In this document: positions 44,756-54,306 of the stretch, one piece after another
Layout: each line of letters opens with the position of its first letter
How positions within the stretch are numbered: the first letter of the stretch is position 1
NCBI GenBank assembly: GCA_963556045.3
Contig: CAUVYA020000002.1
Coordinates: 310,001 to 374,000 of the forward strand
Reading direction: 5' to 3'
Length of the DNA: 64,000 nucleotides
Origin: UBA4781 sp963556045
GTDB taxonomy: Bacteria > Chloroflexota > Anaerolineae > Anaerolineales > Anaerolineaceae
The notes under the pieces: model-generated
The model's database searches: none
Told to the model about the DNA's origin: nothing
The model's input: only the letters and a program-made list of their open reading frames with translations
Made by a program: the position numbers and the translations under genes

Positions 44756-46248
44756 GTAAAAATACCTCAAGCGATCAGATGATAGCATTTGTGATTTTCG
44801 GTGTGACAGGAGATCTTACACGTCGAAAACTCTTACCAGCACTGTATCAACTTGCTAGAGAACAAAATTTGCCCGAAAAGATCAAAATAATCGGATTTGC
44901 ACGAAGACAATGGAACAATGATTATCTCAAAAAAATCCTCAAGAGTGGAATTGAAGAATTTGCCAGACAAAAACCGATCGATGAGAGAGTTATTTCCGTT
45001 CTACTGGAAAATGCACGCTATGTGCAGGGAGAGTTTGAAAAACCAGAGGGATTCCAGAATCTACAAAATTTGATCCGTGAAGAAGGGATCAAAAAAGTGA
45101 TCTATTATCTGGCTACTCCTCCTGATTCATACGCCGATATTTTGGATAATCTGCATATTTGTCAGTATCCGAAATCTGAAAATGAAAATGAATGGTCACG
45201 TATCGTGGTCGAAAAACCGTATGGAAAGGACTTAGAGACCGCAAAGGACCTGGATAAAAAGATCCACACTTGTTTCATGGAAGATCAAATATATCGAATT
45301 GATCATTATCTAGGGAAAGAGACCGTACAGAACATCCTGGTTTTTCGTTTTGCAAATGGGATCTTTGAACCTTTATGGAATAGTCACTACATTGACCATG
45401 TCCAGATCACAGTTGCAGAAACAATGGGTGTCGGTACTCGTGCGGGATATTTTGATGATTCAGGCATTATAAGGGATATGTTTGCAAACCATATGCTGCA
45501 GCTGCTTTCGCTAACTGCCATGGAAGCGCCGTACGCATTCAATGCCAGCTCTGTTCGTGATGAAAAATTGAAAGTATTAAAAGCCCTGCGTCATTGGCAA
45601 GGGAAGAATGCTCTTATCAACACGTACCGTGCGCAATACGGCAGCGGGATACGAAATGACAAAATAATCAACGCCTATATTGAAGAGGATAAAGTAAAAA
45701 AGAATTCGCTCACAGAAACGTATATGGCGGCAAAACTATATGTGGATAATTGGCGTTGGTCAGGAGTCCCATTTTATTTGCGCTGCGGAAAACAACTCAA
45801 GAAACGCACGACTGAAATAGCCATTCAATTCAAACAGGTTCCCCTGCCATTATTCAACTGGCATAACATGGCTGGCGATGCCCCAAATGTGCTGCGGTTG
45901 CGGCTGCAGCCCGATGAAGGTATCACCCTTACGTTTGGAGCAAAGGTACCTGGACCCTTCAATGAAATTGCACCGGTTAATATGGAATTCTGTTATAAAG
46001 ATGCTTTTGGCAGTGAACCACCCGAGGCGTATGAGAGACTATTACTGGATTGTATGGTCGGTGATGCCACATTATTCACCCGTTCGGATGAGGCGTTAGC
46101 GCAATGGGATTTTACAACCGATATCATGCTCGCCTGGCAAGAGGAACCTCTCCATAAGCTTCCAACCTATTCTCCTGGTTCATGGGGTCCGGAGGGAGCA
46201 GATGAGTTCATTGAGCGAGATAATAGAAAATGGCTGAATCCGACGTGA
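44752..46248 (+). CDS. zwf: Glucose-6-phosphate 1-dehydrogenase
   Basis: First enzyme of the oxidative pentose-phosphate pathway. 498 residues with the N-terminal coenzyme motif FGVTGDLTRRKLLPALY, the substrate/catalytic motif RIDHYLGKE (about 181-189), and FRFANGIFEPLWN. Translationally coupled to gnd by an ATGA overlap. It is convergent with, and nearly touching, the zinc-ribbon gene that follows. Confidence 0.96.
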   Translation: MSKNTSSDQMIAFVIFGVTGDLTRRKLLPALYQLAREQNLPEKIKIIGFARRQWNNDYLKKILKSGIEEFARQKPIDERVISVLLENARYVQGEFEKPEGFQNLQNLIREEGIKKVIYYLATPPDSYADILDNLHICQYPKSENENEWSRIVVEKPYGKDLETAKDLDKKIHTCFMEDQIYRIDHYLGKETVQNILVFRFANGIFEPLWNSHYIDHVQITVAETMGVGTRAGYFDDSGIIRDMFANHMLQLLSLTAMEAPYAFNASSVRDEKLKVLKALRHWQGKNALINTYRAQYGSGIRNDKIINAYIEEDKVKKNSLTETYMAAKLYVDNWRWSGVPFYLRCGKQLKKRTTEIAIQFKQVPLPLFNWHNMAGDAPNVLRLRLQPDEGITLTFGAKVPGPFNEIAPVNMEFCYKDAFGSEPPEAYERLLLDCMVGDATLFTRSDEALAQWDFTTDIMLAWQEEPLHKLPTYSPGSWGPEGADEFIERDNRKWLNPT

Positions 46249-46250
46249 AC

Positions 46251-46835
46251 TTAGATTTTCTTTCTGCAATTTGGGCAGATTTTTTCATGATCAACAATGA
46301 TATATCCGCAGTGGGGGCAGGAACGAGGCTGTAAATTACCCATTGGAGCGCCACATGCCACACATGTTGGGGCGCCACTTGGGTTTGCGGCATTGCAGTA
46401 CTCGCATTGAATACGCTTCAAGCGTTCAGACAATTCATAACCGCTGCCAAGAGAACGCGCATTGGTTTCTAAGATCTTCCAGACTTCTTCTGTAAGCTGC
46501 AAGTATTCCACATCCTGTGCGATATCATCTAATCGATGGAGAAGATTGGCAGGATTGAGAATTGTTGCCAGCGCAGAATAGCCAAGGCTGGCGGCAATCC
46601 CCAGCCAGGTTTGTTGACCTACCTGCACTGAAATACCATCTTCAACTTCCCTGAAATGTATGCCAAGCGCAGTATTTCCACCTGAAGATGGCTGCGTCCG
46701 CGTTTTGATCTGAATGCCAATGCCATCTTCATATTCAATACGCTGTACCAGCAGATTCCCACGATTAAAATGGATCTGCAAACACTCGGCTAACTCGTCA
46801 GAAGTAAAATTCCCGTGAAAGATTCTTTGTTCCAT
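46251..46835 (-). CDS. Conserved protein with C-terminal double zinc ribbon
   Basis: 194 residues of unknown function. An N-terminal 130-residue alpha/beta domain contains a short hydrophobic stretch (TWLGIAASLGYSALATIL). It is followed by a double zinc ribbon with four CxxC pairs (CEYC, CVAC, CPHC, CPNC; about 144-192). It is convergent with zwf with two bases between. Such zinc-ribbon plus small-domain proteins are frequent in Chloroflexota and often uncharacterised. Confidence 0.75.
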   Translation of the reverse strand: MEQRIFHGNFTSDELAECLQIHFNRGNLLVQRIEYEDGIGIQIKTRTQPSSGGNTALGIHFREVEDGISVQVGQQTWLGIAASLGYSALATILNPANLLHRLDDIAQDVEYLQLTEEVWKILETNARSLGSGYELSERLKRIQCEYCNAANPSGAPTCVACGAPMGNLQPRSCPHCGYIIVDHEKICPNCRKKI

Positions 46836-46879
46836 TAGATTGCATTATAATCAAAAAATATTAATAAGAAGAAAAATGT

Positions 46880-47497
46880 ATGCATAAAAAACTGATATTG
46901 ATATTTGCGCTCTTTTTTACTGTCGTGTTGTTAGGTTTCTATAATAATACGGTAAATGCTGAGTTTCGTTTCCAGCAGCCAACCATTGCGATTCCTACAG
47001 TGACAGGAACTCCCAGAAAAGCCACTGCGTTCGTTCGACTGGATCAGGAAGATCCAGTTAATGTACGATCAGGTCCAGGCGTATTCTACGATCTGATTGG
47101 TGTTTTACTACCCGGGCAGGAAGTAACCGCGCTGGGACGGTCGGCAGGAAGAGATTGGGTTTTAGTAGAATATCCAGGTGTTGAAGAGGGATCTGGATGG
47201 GTGTATTCACCACTAATAATATTATCCGGTGAAGAATTAGCAATTATTGAACCTCCCTCTACACCGACGCCAGCTGTGACGGGTACGATAGATGCAACAT
47301 TGGCAGCACAATTTATCACAACCCCGGTATCCACAAGATTACCAACCTATACAGCAGCACCACCTCAGACTGTCCCAACTTTCGCTGATGAAGTCACCTC
47401 TGGAATATCTCAACATATCCCCATAGGGTTGATCATACTTGTGATTGGTGGTCTGGGTGCATTGATTGCAGTGATTTCTGTTTTTACTAATAGATAA
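46880..47497 (+). CDS. Secreted SH3-domain protein with C-terminal membrane anchor
   Basis: 205 residues: signal peptide (about 1-27), one bacterial SH3 domain (PVNVRSGPGVFYDLIGVLLPGQ, about 59-113), a Pro/Thr-rich linker (about 123-165) and a C-terminal membrane helix ending in NR. It probably binds peptidoglycan or another envelope polymer at the cell surface. It is a single gene; the following 180 bases (47498-47677) are AT-rich and hold no gene I can support, and no tmRNA-like sequence. Confidence 0.78.
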   Translation: MHKKLILIFALFFTVVLLGFYNNTVNAEFRFQQPTIAIPTVTGTPRKATAFVRLDQEDPVNVRSGPGVFYDLIGVLLPGQEVTALGRSAGRDWVLVEYPGVEEGSGWVYSPLIILSGEELAIIEPPSTPTPAVTGTIDATLAAQFITTPVSTRLPTYTAAPPQTVPTFADEVTSGISQHIPIGLIILVIGGLGALIAVISVFTNR

Positions 47498-47677
47498 CTC
47501 TGTTCTCGATGTTAACAAGTAAATACAATGTTTAAGTTTAGCAGAATGTTCCCATTCTTAGAAAATCAGTCTTCTAGTAAGAATAATAAATGACATTTGG
47601 TGGTTTTCGATCAATAAATTGACTTAACAAAAGAAAGTGTTTCTATCAAGGACGAAAACTCCATTAAAATCAATCGT

Positions 47678-48124
47678 ATGAATAAAAAGATCATTGCAAC
47701 AAATCGTAAAGCAAAATTCGAATATAACCTTCTGGAATTTTATGAAGCAGGCATTGCCCTGCTGGGAACAGAGATCAAATCAGTACGTGCCAGGCAGATA
47801 AGTATAGCTGAAGCTTATATTCAAACGGATGGCAGAGAAGTGTGGTTGATCAATGCGCACATTGCGCCGTATGATCCTGCCAGCCGCATGAATCACGATC
47901 CAAAACGAAAACGGAAATTACTGCTTCATAAAAAAGAGATAACGAAGTTATGGAATAGTGTCAGACAAAAGGGATTGACCATAATTCCTGTTGAAATTTA
48001 CCTGCAAAATGGAAAAGCGAAGATCAATATTGCAGTAGCTCGTGGCAAGAAGTTATATGATAAACGTAGAGATATCGCAGAACGAGATATGAAAAGAGAT
48101 CTAGACCGAAGCAGAAAAATATAA
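47678..48124 (+). CDS. smpB: SsrA-binding protein SmpB
   Basis: Binds tmRNA and brings it to stalled ribosomes for trans-translation. 148 residues: ATNRKAKFEYNLLE, GIALLGTEIKSVRA, INAHIAPYDPASRMNHDPKRKRKLLLHK in short motifs, then a basic C-terminal tail (KLYDKRRDIAERDMKRD) that inserts into the ribosome. No Shine-Dalgarno site is obvious. The ammonia-lyase gene follows by 19 bases. Confidence 0.96.
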   Translation: MNKKIIATNRKAKFEYNLLEFYEAGIALLGTEIKSVRARQISIAEAYIQTDGREVWLINAHIAPYDPASRMNHDPKRKRKLLLHKKEITKLWNSVRQKGLTIIPVEIYLQNGKAKINIAVARGKKLYDKRRDIAERDMKRDLDRSRKI

Positions 48125-48143
48125 TCTGGGAGATGGATAAAAA

Positions 48144-49673
48144 ATGATCGAAATCACAGGACAGGATCTGACCATCAGGGAAGTCATTCAAGTTGCCTGT
48201 AATCGAGAGCAAGTGAATCTTTCCAAATCAGCCAGAGAACGTGTTGAGGCTTCCCATGTGATCCTACTGCAAAACCTAAAAAAGGATTTTCCTTATTATG
48301 GCATCAACACAGGATATGGCATTTTTCATAACCAGAAGATATCATCTGATCAACTAGCCGCTCTCAATCGTAATCTCATCATTAGCCACGCTATCTCTCT
48401 TGGGGAATTATGTGATGAAAATACCGTTCGGGCAGCCATGCTCATACGTGCCAATACATTATCAAAAGGCTTCTCCGGCATCCGCGTGCAAATTATCCAA
48501 ACATTGTTAGAGATGTTGAATAAAAATGTGGTTCCGCAGATAAGACAGCAGGGATCAATGGGGTCATCAGGAGATCTGTGCCAGCTGGCGCAAATGGCGC
48601 TTGTTCTAACCACCGATGTAAATGATTCGGAAGAACAATCTGGCATTGCTTTATATGAAGGAAAGCTGATGAGTGGAAAAGCCGCAATGCATGCGGCAAA
48701 CATCTCACGTATTGTATTGCAGCCGAAAGAAGGATTAGCGTTGATCAATGGGGCAACTTTTTCAGCAGCAATAGCTGTTATCTCCTGCTGGTCAGCAAGA
48801 AAACTGTGTCTGTTAGCAGATTCAAACCTGGCGCTATCTCTGGAAGCATTAGCCGGGCGTCGAGAAGCATTTGATCCACGTTTACATGAGACCAGAGGAA
48901 TGAATGGTCAAATAAGAACAGCAAATTATGTCTGGGAAAAAACAAACGGCAGTCAGTTTGTGAACAGTACTCATCATGTGCAGGATGGATACGCTGTTCG
49001 CTGTGCACCACAGGTGCATGGTGCGGTATGGGATACAGTAGAGCATGCAGAGAATATCATTCTCAAAGAAATAAATGCCGCCACCGATAACCCATTACTT
49101 TTTGACAATGGAGATGTGATATCCGGTGGGAATTTTCATGGTGAACCGATCGCTTTCATCATGGACTTTCTGGGAATCGCACTGGCTGAATTAGGAGCAA
49201 TAGCAGAAAGACGGATCTTCAGATTACTGGACTCCAATTTGAATAATGGATTGCCGTTAATGCTGATCGCGGATAATGAAAAAGCAGGAACGGAATCAGG
49301 ATTGATGATACCGCAGTATGCAGCGGCATCACTGGTAATGGAAAACCAGCATCTTGCCAATACTGACGCGGTTCATTCAATCCCAACTTCGGCGAATCAA
49401 GAAGACCATAATTCCAATTCACTGAATGCCGCCCGTCATACAGCAGCAATTACAAAAAATGTATTAAAGATCCTTACCATCGAACGATACAGCCTGGCAC
49501 ACGCTTTGGATATCCGGATGAAGAACGATCCTCAACGTAAAATGGCGGATGGCACCTATGACCTATACAAGAAAATAAGATGTATCGTGGATTTTAAAGA
49601 ACATGAGAATTTATGGGGTGAGGAGATCAACAAATTGTCAGAATCTATACAAGATGGTTTATTCAAAGTCTGA
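48144..49673 (+). CDS. Histidine/aromatic amino-acid ammonia-lyase
   Basis: Non-oxidative deamination enzyme of 509 residues using the self-made MIO prosthetic group. The MIO tripeptide is Ser-Ser-Gly (GSSGDL, 141-143) rather than the common Ala-Ser-Gly. Other signatures: YGINTGYGIF, NRNLIISHA and IPTSANQEDHNSNSLNAARHT. The HAL-like C-terminal region suggests histidine, but Asn replaces the residue after EDH found in standard HutH, and no other hut gene is present, so tyrosine or another substrate is possible. GGGAG lies 11 bases before the ATG. Confidence 0.88.
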   Translation: MIEITGQDLTIREVIQVACNREQVNLSKSARERVEASHVILLQNLKKDFPYYGINTGYGIFHNQKISSDQLAALNRNLIISHAISLGELCDENTVRAAMLIRANTLSKGFSGIRVQIIQTLLEMLNKNVVPQIRQQGSMGSSGDLCQLAQMALVLTTDVNDSEEQSGIALYEGKLMSGKAAMHAANISRIVLQPKEGLALINGATFSAAIAVISCWSARKLCLLADSNLALSLEALAGRREAFDPRLHETRGMNGQIRTANYVWEKTNGSQFVNSTHHVQDGYAVRCAPQVHGAVWDTVEHAENIILKEINAATDNPLLFDNGDVISGGNFHGEPIAFIMDFLGIALAELGAIAERRIFRLLDSNLNNGLPLMLIADNEKAGTESGLMIPQYAAASLVMENQHLANTDAVHSIPTSANQEDHNSNSLNAARHTAAITKNVLKILTIERYSLAHALDIRMKNDPQRKMADGTYDLYKKIRCIVDFKEHENLWGEEINKLSESIQDGLFKV

Positions 49674-49719
49674 AGAATGATGTTTGACTTTTTAATCGTA
49701 GATTGGTAAGCTTACCCAG

Positions 49720-50868
49720 ATGGCTGCAAATAACAAGAATATTTCTCGTAGAGATTTTCTAAAAAATTCCCTGATGGGTGTCGGCGGATTTGCTTTATGG
49801 GCTAATCGTCCCCGAACTAAATTAGAAGAAAAGCATTCTTATCTGGATGGTTTCGCTGAAAGCGAATATCTTGCCCGCAATACGGTATATTTGCCTAACA
49901 CTCTACCGTTACGATCAAAACCATCAACTGACGCCAGTACTGTCAGGATAATGGGAGTAGATGAATGCCTTCCATGGAATAGAGTTGTGGTAGGTGAAGC
50001 ACCGCTGGGAAGAAACAGCAACAACCGCTGGGTTGAAACACCGGAAGGATATGTGTATCTTCCCAGTGTTCAAAAAGTACGTAATCTGCCCAACAGCCAA
50101 CCGGTCAGCCAGATCCCGGAAACGGAAAGTGGACCCGGCATGTGGGCTGAAGTTACTGTGCCCTATGTCAGGATGACCCTGGAGAATCCGCCTGCCCGTG
50201 CTCCCTGGCTTAATGATGTAACTACAGATCTGTGGCGTATGTACTACAGCCAGGTTGTCTGGATTGATCAGATGAGCATGGATGCAGATGGAATTGTCTA
50301 CTATCGTGTGAACGAAGATTATGGACATGGATATGGGTACGGTGATATCTTCTGGGCAGAAGCATCTGCATTCAGACCGATCACCGAAGAGGAGATATCT
50401 CCCATACATCCCGAAGCTGGCGATAAAAAAATCGTCGTGAACGTGAATCAACAAACCCTTTCCTGCTTAGAAGGAACTAACGAAGTCTATTTTTGCCAGG
50501 TATCTACCGGTCAAAAATTCGATCAGTACGGGCTGCGCGTAGATGAATGGGCAACACCTGTCGGAAGTCATTGGATATGGCGTAAAACAATTTCGCTGCA
50601 TATGAGTGGTGGTGGAACAGGTGCTGGATGGGATACCATGGCAATTCCCTGGACATCACTTTTCGTTGGAACGGGTGTCGCTATTCACTCAACTTTCTGG
50701 CATAATGATTTTGGCACTGCACGTTCCCATGGCTGCGTAAATGCCAGTCCGGAAGACGCCAAATGGATTTTCCGCTGGACAACCCCACATTGTGGTCTAT
50801 ACCCCGGTGATCTAACAGCCACTGATTACAGCGGAACAGTGATAAATGTCATCGAGCCCCTCTATTAA
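49720..50868 (+). CDS. Tat-exported L,D-transpeptidase (YkuD) with SH3-like domains
   Basis: 382 residues. The N-terminus carries a twin-arginine signal (ISRRDFLKNSLMGVGGFALWA), followed by two SH3-like wall-binding modules (about 50-120 and 140-210). A C-terminal YkuD catalytic domain (about 232-380) has the active-site motif ARSHGCVNASPEDA. It makes 3-3 cross-links in peptidoglycan or anchors proteins. It is the first of several envelope genes and is followed 23 bases later by a DUF2085 gene. Confidence 0.92.
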   Translation: MAANNKNISRRDFLKNSLMGVGGFALWANRPRTKLEEKHSYLDGFAESEYLARNTVYLPNTLPLRSKPSTDASTVRIMGVDECLPWNRVVVGEAPLGRNSNNRWVETPEGYVYLPSVQKVRNLPNSQPVSQIPETESGPGMWAEVTVPYVRMTLENPPARAPWLNDVTTDLWRMYYSQVVWIDQMSMDADGIVYYRVNEDYGHGYGYGDIFWAEASAFRPITEEEISPIHPEAGDKKIVVNVNQQTLSCLEGTNEVYFCQVSTGQKFDQYGLRVDEWATPVGSHWIWRKTISLHMSGGGTGAGWDTMAIPWTSLFVGTGVAIHSTFWHNDFGTARSHGCVNASPEDAKWIFRWTTPHCGLYPGDLTATDYSGTVINVIEPLY

Positions 50869-50891
50869 AGAGATTCGATTAATTTGATCGT

Positions 50892-51548
50892 ATGAATAAC
50901 TCCTGGTGCTGGGTTTATCGAAATTATATGCTGCTGGCGATTTTACTAATTCTGGTGTATATCGCAGGCGCATTTCTTGTTCCCGTTCTTCAATATTATG
51001 GGTTAAACATACCGGCTAATATTGGATATCGTTTTTACAGAACTGTGTGCCACCAATTTGCCTTTCGCTCCTGGTTTTTATTTGGCGATCAATCGTTTTA
51101 TCCTTTAGATAAAGCAGGTGTACAAGCCGACAGTACGTATGAAGAAATATCAGGTAATAGCCCACAAGATATTGAATCTGCCCGCCAGTTCAAAGGCAAT
51201 GCGGATATGGGCTATAAAATTGCTCTTTGCCAACGTGATATTGCAATATTTACAGGGCTGCTTTTTCCTGCAGTGGGATTTGTAATATGGAAGAGAAAAT
51301 GGCAACCTATACCCGTGGTTTTATGGATTGTGATGGGTGTGATGCCCATCTTTCTGGATGGTATCAGTCAATTGGGTGGCAGCAATCTGCCTTTTTTCAA
51401 CATGATATCAGCTCGTGAGAGTAATCCTGCCATGCGTACACTGACCGGATTATTATTTGGTGTTACCACAGGCTTATACTTATTTCCGAAACTAGAAAAA
51501 CGTTATGAAGATCATAAAAATAAAACCACCGTTGTGAGGAAAAAATAA
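50892..51548 (+). CDS. DUF2085 membrane protein
   Basis: 218 residues with four to five membrane helices and the conserved DUF2085 pattern: RTVCHQFAFRSWFLFG early, ALCQRDIAIFTGLL in the middle, and PIFLDGISQLGG. The Cys-His-Gln and Cys-Gln-Arg-Asp motifs suggest metal or haem contact at the membrane, but no function is established. The stop overlaps the next start (TAATG), so it is coupled to pgeF. Confidence 0.85.
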   Translation: MNNSWCWVYRNYMLLAILLILVYIAGAFLVPVLQYYGLNIPANIGYRFYRTVCHQFAFRSWFLFGDQSFYPLDKAGVQADSTYEEISGNSPQDIESARQFKGNADMGYKIALCQRDIAIFTGLLFPAVGFVIWKRKWQPIPVVLWIVMGVMPIFLDGISQLGGSNLPFFNMISARESNPAMRTLTGLLFGVTTGLYLFPKLEKRYEDHKNKTTVVRKK

Positions 51549-52348
51549 TGCCATTTCATGAGCAGAATGGATTGTACTATTTCTCACTTTCAACATTTGA
51601 CGAACAGGGTGTACGACACGGTTTTTTTTACACGCCAGGGTGGTGTTAGTCCAATCCCATGGAGTTCTCTCAATGTAGCTACCTCTGTTGGTGATAGCCG
51701 GGAGAATGTGATCGAAAAATCGCAACCGAATTATGGCATTGTTCGGAAAAAAGCTACGATTCCATTTTCGATACATGGCAGGTGCACAGTGATATTGTGC
51801 TCCATTCTGAATTACCCAGACCGATCAGCGAACCTCATAAAAAGGGAGATGCAGTGATGACTTCCAATCCAGATGTGGCATTGATGATGGTGTTTTGCTG
51901 ATTGTGTTTCCAATTCTTTTCTATGATATACAAAATAAGGTCATTGCTATTGCCCACGCCGGTTGGCAGGGTACATTAAAAACATATAGCCAGCAGGACC
52001 ATCGAAATGATGAAAGAAAACATACCATTCAGAAGCCAGACATATCATCACCGGCATCGGACCTTCGATTGGAGTAGATCACTATGAGATAGGTGAGGAA
52101 AACTGCCAGAGAAGTCGCTGCCAGTTTTTTATGAAAAAGAAGATATGGTTCTTAAGAAAAAAGAAGATAAGATCTATTTTTGATATGTGGCAGGCTAATA
52201 AACTTCTTCTAGAGCAGGAGAATGTCGCTTCAATTGAAATTGCCGGATTATGTACAGCATGTGATATTAATAATTGGTATTCCCATCGCGCTGAAAAAAG
52301 GATCAACCGGACGTTTTTGCTGCAGTATTAACAATGAACCATGAATGA
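51548..52348 (+). CDS. pgeF: Laccase-domain purine nucleoside phosphorylase/peptidoglycan-editing factor, multiply frameshifted
   Basis: Cu-oxidoreductase-like family (YfiH/YlmD/PgeF), about 265 residues when repaired. Recognisable pieces in different frames: RHGFFTRQGGVSPIPWSSLNV, the ADCVPILFYD region, AIAHAGWQGT (metal His), HIITGIGPSIGVDHYEIGEE and the C-terminal CTACDINNWYSHRAEKGSTGR. The frame breaks fall at long runs, for example T8 at 51622-51629, A5 at 51715-51719 and A6 at 51747-51752, each one base too long. GAGG precedes ATG 51548. I read it as an intact gene with sequence errors. Confidence 0.82.
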
Positions 52349-52608
52349 ACTACATTTAACTATCAAAGTCATCCCAAATGCACCCAAAAACTGAAGTGGT
52401 CGGGCAAATGGATAACGGTGTGATCAAAATAAAAATTTGTGCTCCACCTGAAAAAAGGGAAGGCAAATCAGGAATTAATGAAATTTCTAGAAAAAAACCT
52501 TTGATGTGCCGAAAGAGGCTGTCGAAATAATTTCAGGAAAAAACTTCTCGTTTAAAGAAAGTTCGCATAACCTGTACTATGAAGGATGTTTTCCTGTTTA
52601 TTGCGTGA
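52341..52608 (+). CDS. DUF167/YggU family protein, frameshifted
   Basis: Small conserved protein of about 88 residues, function unknown. Dropping one A from each of four A-runs (52386-52390 and three later ones) gives LTIKVIPNAPKTEVVGQ, then PPEKGKANQELMKFL and the family hallmark SGKTSRLKKVRI, ending at a TGA at 52606. It overlaps the end of pgeF by eight bases. Confidence 0.75.
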
Positions 52609-52619
52609 GTGATGCCTTG

Positions 52620-53336
52620 CTACTTGATGTGAAGGATCCTCCCACAGGTGGGACAATGAAAAAAGCACATTGGTTAAACCCGGGACTTCCTGCCGTTCAC
52701 TGGGAGTGATCTGTGTACCACAGGCTGCACAGGCATCATTCTCAAGTAACACAATTGCCAGACCATTTTTTTTCGGGATACTAACAAATTGTATTGTTTT
52801 TAATAAATCAGGGACTGATTGATTGCAAAAACAACAGCTCTTTTTCTTTGAAGCATGTTTTTCATCAGAAGTCAAAACTGCTTTTTCGGGCGGTTAACTG
52901 AGACTTGGATGTTTTCGAATTGTGAGGAAAACAGAGTGAAAGGTTGACTTAGCCTGCTCAACCTGATTTTGTGATTCTTCTAAGCGGATCATTTGATCAA
53001 GCTGTTTTATCTTCCAGTTTCGAAATAATATTTTTCAGGGATTGTATCTCGAGTTGTATGTCCTGCAGTTCTTTTGGATTTTTGGACTTTACCGCTGTAA
53101 AGCATTGAATCACTTTGAGAAAGCTTGATTTTCTTTTGCTCGATCTCATCAATAATCTTTGTTAAAAACCCGCTGTTCAGATTCTACGGACTGATTGTTT
53201 ATTTTCAAGTTTCTTTGCTGCTGAAAGAACAAGTTTATCTTGTCTCAACTTTTCATCGATACTGGTCAGTTCCTCAAAAAATAGATTTAAGCTGGGTATC
53301 GATCAATTGCAGTTCATACAAATTGGTCAGGTTCAT
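52620..53336 (-). CDS. Coiled-coil protein with C4 zinc ribbon (CT398/CdsZ-like), frameshifted
   Basis: About 235 residues when repaired. The N-terminus (LYELQLIDTQLKSIF) and the following Lys/Glu/Leu-rich stretch form a long helical hairpin. The C-terminus is a zinc ribbon: CCFCNQSVPDLL, then CAACGTQ and, after removing one base from a six-T run, CPTCGRILHIK and stop at 52620-52622. This matches the zf-RING_7 family of putative nucleic-acid or secretion-linked proteins. The start is uncertain (53336 or 53390). At least three homopolymer frame breaks. Confidence 0.72.
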
Positions 53337-53488
53337 CTGATTACTCTGGTAATGGAATGTTTTTATATTGTTTTTTATATTTTCCATCATCTCATGTGCA
53401 ATATGATAACACGTAGTAGTTTTACATTGTAAAAAACTACCATGCAATCTTATAATCAAGTTAAGAAAAGAGCAGGAGGAAACACATC

Positions 53489-54216
53489 ATGAGTGTGGCT
53501 GATTCATCAAACACAAAGATCCTCGTTATTGAAGATGAAGAGAGAATGGCGCGCTTTGTCCGATTGAATCTGGAGCAGGATGGTTTTCAGGTGAGCGAAG
53601 CATTGAATGGCAGAGAAGGGTTAGATAAATTGCGCACATTCATGCCTGACCTGATACTGTTAGATGTCATGCTCCCTGATCTGGATGGATTTGAATTACT
53701 GAAAATGATCCGAGAAATAGATAATGTGCCAGTCATAATGCTTACTGCCAAAAGTGAAGAGGAAGATAAAGTACGCGGTTTGGAGCTTGGCGCTGATGAT
53801 TATGTTACAAAAACCGTTTAGTCCACGAGAATTGGTCAGTCGTGTGAAGGCAGTTTTTACGTCGTATCGAATCTTCAGGTGTTAATTCTGATGACGTAAT
53901 TCAAGTGGATGATCGCTTGAAGATCGACTTCAACCGCCGCGAGATATGGGTCGAGGGGAAAATTAGTAAAATTGCGCCCCACAGAATATCGACTGCTGTA
54001 TCATCTCGTGCAGAATGCAGGCTGGGTTTTTAAACATACGATCAAATATTATCAAGGGTATGGGGTTACGAATACCGTGATGAACCACATTACGTACGAC
54101 TCTATATTAATTACCTGCGGCAGAAAACTAGAAAAAAGATCCGTCCGACCCTAAATATATTCTTACAGAACGAGGTGTTGGCTATCGTTTTCTTCGATTA
54201 TCGCAGAAGCAAATAG
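53489..54216 (+). CDS. OmpR-family response regulator, frameshifted
   Basis: Receiver domain (residues 1-120: ILVIEDEERMARFVRL, phospho-Asp in LILLDVMLPDLDG, switch residues MLTAKSEEEDK, ADDYVTK) reads intact to 53813. There an A5 run should be A4, restoring KPFSPRELVSRVKAVLRRR. Further run errors hide a winged-helix domain with KLRPTEYRLLYHLVQNAG, RVWGYEYRDEPHYVRLYI and ILTERGVGYRF, ending at the TAG at 54214. AGGAGG is well placed before ATG 53489. No histidine kinase gene adjoins it, so it is an orphan here. Confidence 0.85.
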
Positions 54217-54241
54217 TTGTTTTTATTTTTAATATATTTCA

Positions 54242-54281
54242 AATACAGCGTTTTGTATTATTTTTATGCGAACGCTGTATT
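54242..54281. promoter_or_regulatory. Inverted repeat upstream of hsp20
   Basis: AATACAGCGTT and AACGCTGTATT, a perfect 11-bp repeat with an 18-base AT-rich spacer, ending 25 bases before the hsp20 start. It is not the CIRCE sequence. It could be a heat-shock operator, an RNA thermosensor stem, or a terminator for the upstream regulator; the lack of an immediate T-run speaks against the last. Confidence 0.55.
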
Positions 54282-54306
54282 CTATTAAACGATAAAGGAG
54301 GTCGAA

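Noticed and set aside
47498..47677. tmRNA (ssrA) next to smpB
   Set aside because: No tRNA-Ala-like ends or tag-like frame are visible in this AT-rich gap.
54242..54281. CIRCE element for HrcA control of hsp20
   Set aside because: The sequence is not TTAGCACTC-N9-GAGTGCTAA and the spacing is 18, not 9.
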